Below are positions 61,025 through 64,000 of a DNA stretch of 64,000 bases, in pieces. Source of the stretch: Pseudomonas guariconensis (GTDB lineage: Bacteria > Pseudomonadota > Gammaproteobacteria > Pseudomonadales > Pseudomonadaceae); the NCBI RefSeq assembly GCF_024127895.1, contig NZ_JAMYBK010000020.1, positions 1-64,000 of the forward strand, written 5' to 3'. The notes under the pieces are model-generated. The model saw nothing but the letters and a program-made list of their open reading frames with translations, did no database searches and had not been told where the DNA came from. Position 1 is the stretch's first letter, and each line of letters begins with the position of its first letter. The position numbers and the translations under genes are program-made.

Positions 61025-61695
61025 CCGATACCGACCATGTAGACCCACGGGTCGACATCCACGTCGACCTTGGTCTTGCCCACGCCCAGGGCGTTCGGGC
61101 CGTCGACGGTGGCCTTGGTGTCGATGTCGATGTACCAGACCGAGGCGTTGACCAGCAGGTTGTCGGTGAGCATGTAGTCCATGCCCAGTTGGCCGGCCAG
61201 GCCGACCGAGTCCTGCAGCTTCAGGTTGCTGAAGCCCTGCTGCTTGCGCGCGCTGCTGAGGTCTTCGTCGAAGAACATCGTGTAGTTGATGCCGATGCCG
61301 GCGTAGGGCTGGAACTTCGAGGTCGGCGCCATCGGGTAGTACTGCAGCGACAGGGTCGGTGGCAGGTGCTTGATGTCGGCCAGCTTGCCGTCCAGGCCTG
61401 GGCCGAGGCCCTTGACCGCCACGGTGTGGTTGAACGGGGTAGCGGCCAGCAGCTCCAGGCCGATGTGGTCGGTGAGCATGTAGGCGAAAGTCAGGCCCAA
61501 CTGGGTGTCGCTGTCCAGCGTCGCCTTGGTGCCCGAGACCTTGGCGCCATCGAGCTTCAGGGCGCTGCTGTCTTCGTTCGGCGAAACGGTGGCGGCGCCG
61601 GCACGGATGATGATGTCGCCCGCCTGGTGGGCGTGGGCAACAGGGGCTGCGAGCGCCAGGGCAACGAGCGAGGCGCCGAGCAAGGACTTGTTCAT
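61012..61695 (-). CDS. oprG: OmpW-family outer membrane protein OprG
   Basis: An eight-stranded beta-barrel of the OmpW family, implicated in uptake of small hydrophobic molecules. The ATG at 61695 gives MNKSLLGASLVALALAAPVA, a signal peptide cleaved near AHA. The mature part has GDIIIRAGAATVSPNEDSSA, LTDHIGLELLAATPFNHTV, PYAGIGINYTMFFDE and ends GIGYKF with the terminal Phe typical of outer membrane barrels. Length 227. GGGAG lies upstream of the start. An ANR/FNR-type box sits about 80 bases upstream. Confidence 0.93.
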   Translation of the reverse strand: MNKSLLGASLVALALAAPVAHAHQAGDIIIRAGAATVSPNEDSSALKLDGAKVSGTKATLDSDTQLGLTFAYMLTDHIGLELLAATPFNHTVAVKGLGPGLDGKLADIKHLPPTLSLQYYPMAPTSKFQPYAGIGINYTMFFDEDLSSARKQQGFSNLKLQDSVGLAGQLGMDYMLTDNLLVNASVWYIDIDTKATVDGPNALGVGKTKVDVDVDPWVYMVGIGYKF

Positions 61696-61767
61696 GGAAG
61701 CTCCCAAAGGACAAAGGACGTGAGTAATCGAGTAGTCCAATGGTAAGGAGCCGGTCGAAACAAACTG

Positions 61768-61781
61768 TTGATTCAGCTCAA
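61768..61781. promoter_or_regulatory. Candidate ANR/FNR box upstream of oprG
   Basis: TTGAT-TCAG-CTCAA matches the consensus TTGAT-N4-ATCAA at 9 of 10 positions. Its centre (61774.5) is about 41.5 bases before a start near 61733, for which TTACCA on the minus strand (61746-61741) is a plausible -10. That is a class II activator position. Confidence 0.65.
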
Positions 61782-61811
61782 CGAAGCCGTTTCATGAAGC
61801 GGAAGTAGTTC

Positions 61812-62339
61812 TCATTGCAACTCATAGGCGTAGATTTTCTCCGCCTCCATCAGGTAACCGGCGTCGGCCAGCTCGCTGCTGCTGGCCTTTACCTGCATGC
61901 GCCCTTCGATCCAGTAGGGCTGGTACAGGTCTTCGATGCGCACGCCCATCTCGCTGAAGATATGCACGATCTGGTTCGACGGTGGGGGCGGCACGTGGAT
62001 GCACGCGCCGTAGTAAGGCACCAGGAGGAATTCGGTGGTGCGCCCTTCCTCGCTGACTTCCAGCGGCACGATGTAGCCGGGCAGCTTCACTTGCTGGCCA
62101 TCCAGCGCCTTGACCACCGGGGCGTCGGGTGCCTGCTGGCGTGCTGCGGGGGCCGACTCGGCAGACAAGGCGTCGCTCAGTTGCGAGAGGTCATGCAGCG
62201 GCGCCAGCTGTGGCGGGATCACCGGCGCGCCTTCGGGAATCAGGGCGGGCCAGTCGAGGGTGCGCGGCTCTTGCGCCCATGTGAGGGGAGCGAAGAGCAA
62301 TAGGAGCCCCAGCAGGATGGGCCGGTACTGATAAAGCAA
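61812..62339 (-). CDS. DUF3299 periplasmic protein
   Basis: A secreted protein of unknown function with a signal peptide (about residues 1-22, ending LTWA). The conserved DUF3299 core follows: KLPGYIVPLEVSEEGRTTEF, VPYYGACIHVPPPPSNQ and the C-terminal YWIEGRMQVK. The Cys-Ile-His segment resembles a metal site. I chose the TTG at 62339, which has GGAG 8 bases upstream; an ATG at 62378 overlaps the permease and lacks a ribosome-binding site. Its operon matches PA4063-PA4066 of P. aeruginosa, linked to zinc limitation. Confidence 0.82.
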   Translation of the reverse strand: MLYQYRPILLGLLLLFAPLTWAQEPRTLDWPALIPEGAPVIPPQLAPLHDLSQLSDALSAESAPAARQQAPDAPVVKALDGQQVKLPGYIVPLEVSEEGRTTEFLLVPYYGACIHVPPPPSNQIVHIFSEMGVRIEDLYQPYWIEGRMQVKASSSELADAGYLMEAEKIYAYELQ

Positions 62340-62355
62340 GGCAGTTGCTCCAGGG

Positions 62356-63621
62356 TCAGAGGTGGATCGACAGGCCATCGGCCAGCGACTGCCGGTAGGC
62401 GCGCCAGGCCGGCACGCTGCCCATCAGCAGTGCCGCCGCGAGTATGACAGCCAACAGGGTCCACTCGTGAGCGCTTGGCCAGGCCAGTGGCAGGTACAGG
62501 CCGTAGTTGGCCTGGACATACCCCTGGGCCAGGGCGATCCCCGCGTACAGCAGGCCCAGCCCGGCGACGATGCCGGCCACCGCCAGGGCCAGGGCTTCCA
62601 GCACCAGCAGCCCGGCGATATGCCAGGGGCGGGCGCCGACCGAGCGCAGGATAGCCATTTCGCGGCGGCGTTCGTTGAGGCTGGTGAGGATTGCCGTGAG
62701 CATGCCGATCAGCCCGGTCAGCACCACGAACAGCGAGACCACGAACAGCGCCTGCTCGGCGGTGCCCATCAGGCTCCACAGCTCCTGCAGGGCTACGCCA
62801 GGGAGGATCGCCAGCAGTGGCTCGCCGCGGAACTCGTTGATCTCCCGCTGCAGGCTGAAAGTGGCGATCTTGCTGTTCAGCCCCAGCATGAAGGCGGTGA
62901 TGGCGGCCGGCTGCAGGTCCATGGTGCGCGCCTGTTCGGCGCTGATGCGCCCGGCGCCACGGGCCGGCACGCCGTTGTGCCAGTCGATGTGGATGGCCTC
63001 CATCCCGGCCAGGCTGATGTGCAGGGTACGGTCCACCGGTGTACCGGTGCGCTGCAGGATGCCCACCACGGTGAAGGGTTTGTCGTCGTGCTTGACCAGG
63101 CTGATGGCCGCCACGCCGTGGGCCAGCACCAGCTTGTCGCCGAGCTTGTAGTGCAGCGCCTCGGCGACTTCGGCGCCGAGCACCACCTCGAACGGGTCCT
63201 CGGCGAACGGCCGGCCCTGGCTCAGCGCCAGGTGCTGCCGGCGGCCGAACTGGTAGTGGCTGAAATAGTCGCCGGTGGTGCCCATCACCCGGTAGCCACG
63301 ATGAGAGTCGCCCAGGGAAATGGGGATCGCCCACTTCACCCGTGGGTCCTTGGCGTAGTGCTCGAAGCTGTCCCAGCGGATGTTGTTGGTGGCGTTGCCG
63401 ATGCGGAACACCGAATACAGCAGCAGGTTCACCGAGCCGGAACGGGCGCCGACGATCAGGTCGGTGCCGCTGATGGTGCTGGCGAAGCTGGCGCGGGCCT
63501 CGGTGCGCACGCGCTCCACGGCCAGCAGCAGGCATACCGACAGGGCGATGGCAAACGCGGTGAGAAACGCTGTGAAGCGGCGGTTGGCCAGGCTGGCCAA
63601 GGCAAGGCGGAGCAGGTACAT
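62356..63621 (-). CDS. FtsX/MacB-family ABC transporter permease
   Basis: A 421-residue protein with an N-terminal membrane segment (residues about 16-35), a large periplasmic MacB-like domain (to about 285), and three C-terminal segments (about 290-315, 340-365 and 385-410). This is the FtsX/LolC layout. A coupling-helix-like stretch NERRREMAILRSVGARPWHI lies after the second segment. It overlaps the ATPase stop by one base (TGATG on the minus strand). With the ATPase and DUF3299 partner it resembles the zinc-responsive PA4064-PA4066 system. Confidence 0.9.
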   Translation of the reverse strand: MYLLRLALASLANRRFTAFLTAFAIALSVCLLLAVERVRTEARASFASTISGTDLIVGARSGSVNLLLYSVFRIGNATNNIRWDSFEHYAKDPRVKWAIPISLGDSHRGYRVMGTTGDYFSHYQFGRRQHLALSQGRPFAEDPFEVVLGAEVAEALHYKLGDKLVLAHGVAAISLVKHDDKPFTVVGILQRTGTPVDRTLHISLAGMEAIHIDWHNGVPARGAGRISAEQARTMDLQPAAITAFMLGLNSKIATFSLQREINEFRGEPLLAILPGVALQELWSLMGTAEQALFVVSLFVVLTGLIGMLTAILTSLNERRREMAILRSVGARPWHIAGLLVLEALALAVAGIVAGLGLLYAGIALAQGYVQANYGLYLPLAWPSAHEWTLLAVILAAALLMGSVPAWRAYRQSLADGLSIHL

Positions 63622-64000
63622 CAGGCCTCCCGGGGCTTGGCTGCGCGATTGAGCTCGGCCAGCGACAGATGACGGTCGAACAGTGGTGCCAGGCTCTGGT
63701 CATGGCTGACGAACAGCAGGCTGGAACCGGCTGCCCGGCATTCATCGAACAGCAGGCGGATGAACGCCTCGCGGGTATCGGCATCGAGCGCCGAAGTCGG
63801 TTCGTCGGCGATCACCAGCTCCGGCTGGCCGATCAAGGCCCGGGCCGCGGCGACCCGCTGCTGTTGGCCGATCGACAGGCTGTCGGCGCGACGGGCGAGC
63901 AGGGCCGGATCGTCCAGGCCCAGGTGGGCGAGCAGCAGGGTGGCAGCCTGGTCGATGCTGCCGTGGCGCTGGGCGGCGCGTTCGGCACGGCTGCGCGAGA
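63621..64000 (-). CDS. ABC transporter ATP-binding protein (partial)
   Basis: The C-terminal part, about 126 residues, of an ATPase whose start lies beyond the right edge. Visible are the ABC signature LSIGQQQRVAAARAL, Walker B LVIADEPTSALD and the H-loop LLFVSHD. It resembles LolD/MacB ATPases (Q-rich LSxGQQQR). It partners the FtsX-type permease downstream. Confidence 0.92.
   Translation of the reverse strand, partial: SRSRAERAAQRHGSIDQAATLLLAHLGLDDPALLARRADSLSIGQQQRVAAARALIGQPELVIADEPTSALDADTREAFIRLLFDECRAAGSSLLFVSHDQSLAPLFDRHLSLAELNRAAKPREA

Overview
The window looks like a chromosome segment from the Pseudomonas putida group. It is GC-rich (about 60% by eye). The protein sequences and gene order match fluorescent pseudomonads: 5S rRNA - birA - coaX - tRNAs - tuf - secE/nusG - rpl/rpo - str - S10 - spc - alpha - kat - bfr - uvrA. 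The far right end repeats the epimerase / oprG / DUF3299 / ABC block known from P. aeruginosa (PA4063-PA4069 region). All of this rests on recognition of sequence and synteny; no search was run.

Layout. (1) 1-2400: the 3' end of a 5S rRNA gene and its terminator, birA overlapping coaX, and a small membrane-anchored protein. (2) 2500-4210: tRNA-Tyr, tRNA-Gly, tRNA-Thr, the first tuf copy and tRNA-Trp. (3) 4250-34540: the nearly uninterrupted transcription/translation block: secE-nusG, rplKA, rplJL-rpoBC, rpsL-rpsG-fusA-tuf, S10, spc with secY, and alpha with rpoA. Promoters, attenuators and terminators between the operons are listed separately. (4) 34550-41830: catalase with a candidate OxyR site, a bacterioferritin-family ferritin lacking the haem-ligand methionine, uvrA, a YajR-like MFS transporter and ssb. 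(5) 41830-43100: the only clearly accessory-looking stretch: an AT-richer region without recognised genes, a wrecked IS5-type transposase and an exported GlcG/HbpS-like protein.

(6) 43340-52490: a complete selenoprotein module. It holds a formate dehydrogenase-N/O type enzyme (fdnG-H-I), fdhE, selA, selB and the gene for tRNA-Sec. fdnG is split by an in-frame TGA at 43930, but this is a selenocysteine codon followed by a SECIS-type hairpin, so it should be annotated as one 1022-residue protein. The enzyme, its maturation factor, selenocysteine synthase, the dedicated elongation factor and the tRNA lie together on the same strand (selD was not seen).

(7) 52500-64000: L-asparaginase, an AGCS symporter diverging from an HTH regulator, a TauE/SafE gene broken by two compensating frameshifts, a non-canonical RmlD-like protein overlapping an epimerase, an HxlR regulator diverging from an MFS pump over a paired operator, oprG with a near-perfect ANR/FNR box, and the DUF3299/permease/ATPase operon, which runs off the end.

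Most of the window is conserved housekeeping sequence. I found no CRISPR array, prophage, toxin-antitoxin pair or defence island, and nothing I can defend as a wholly new system. The points most worth a second look are the selenocysteine module, the haem-ligand-less ferritin, the SDR without its Tyr/Lys pair, the divergent HxlR operator, the ANR box before oprG, and the terminator/promoter switch inside the spc operon.
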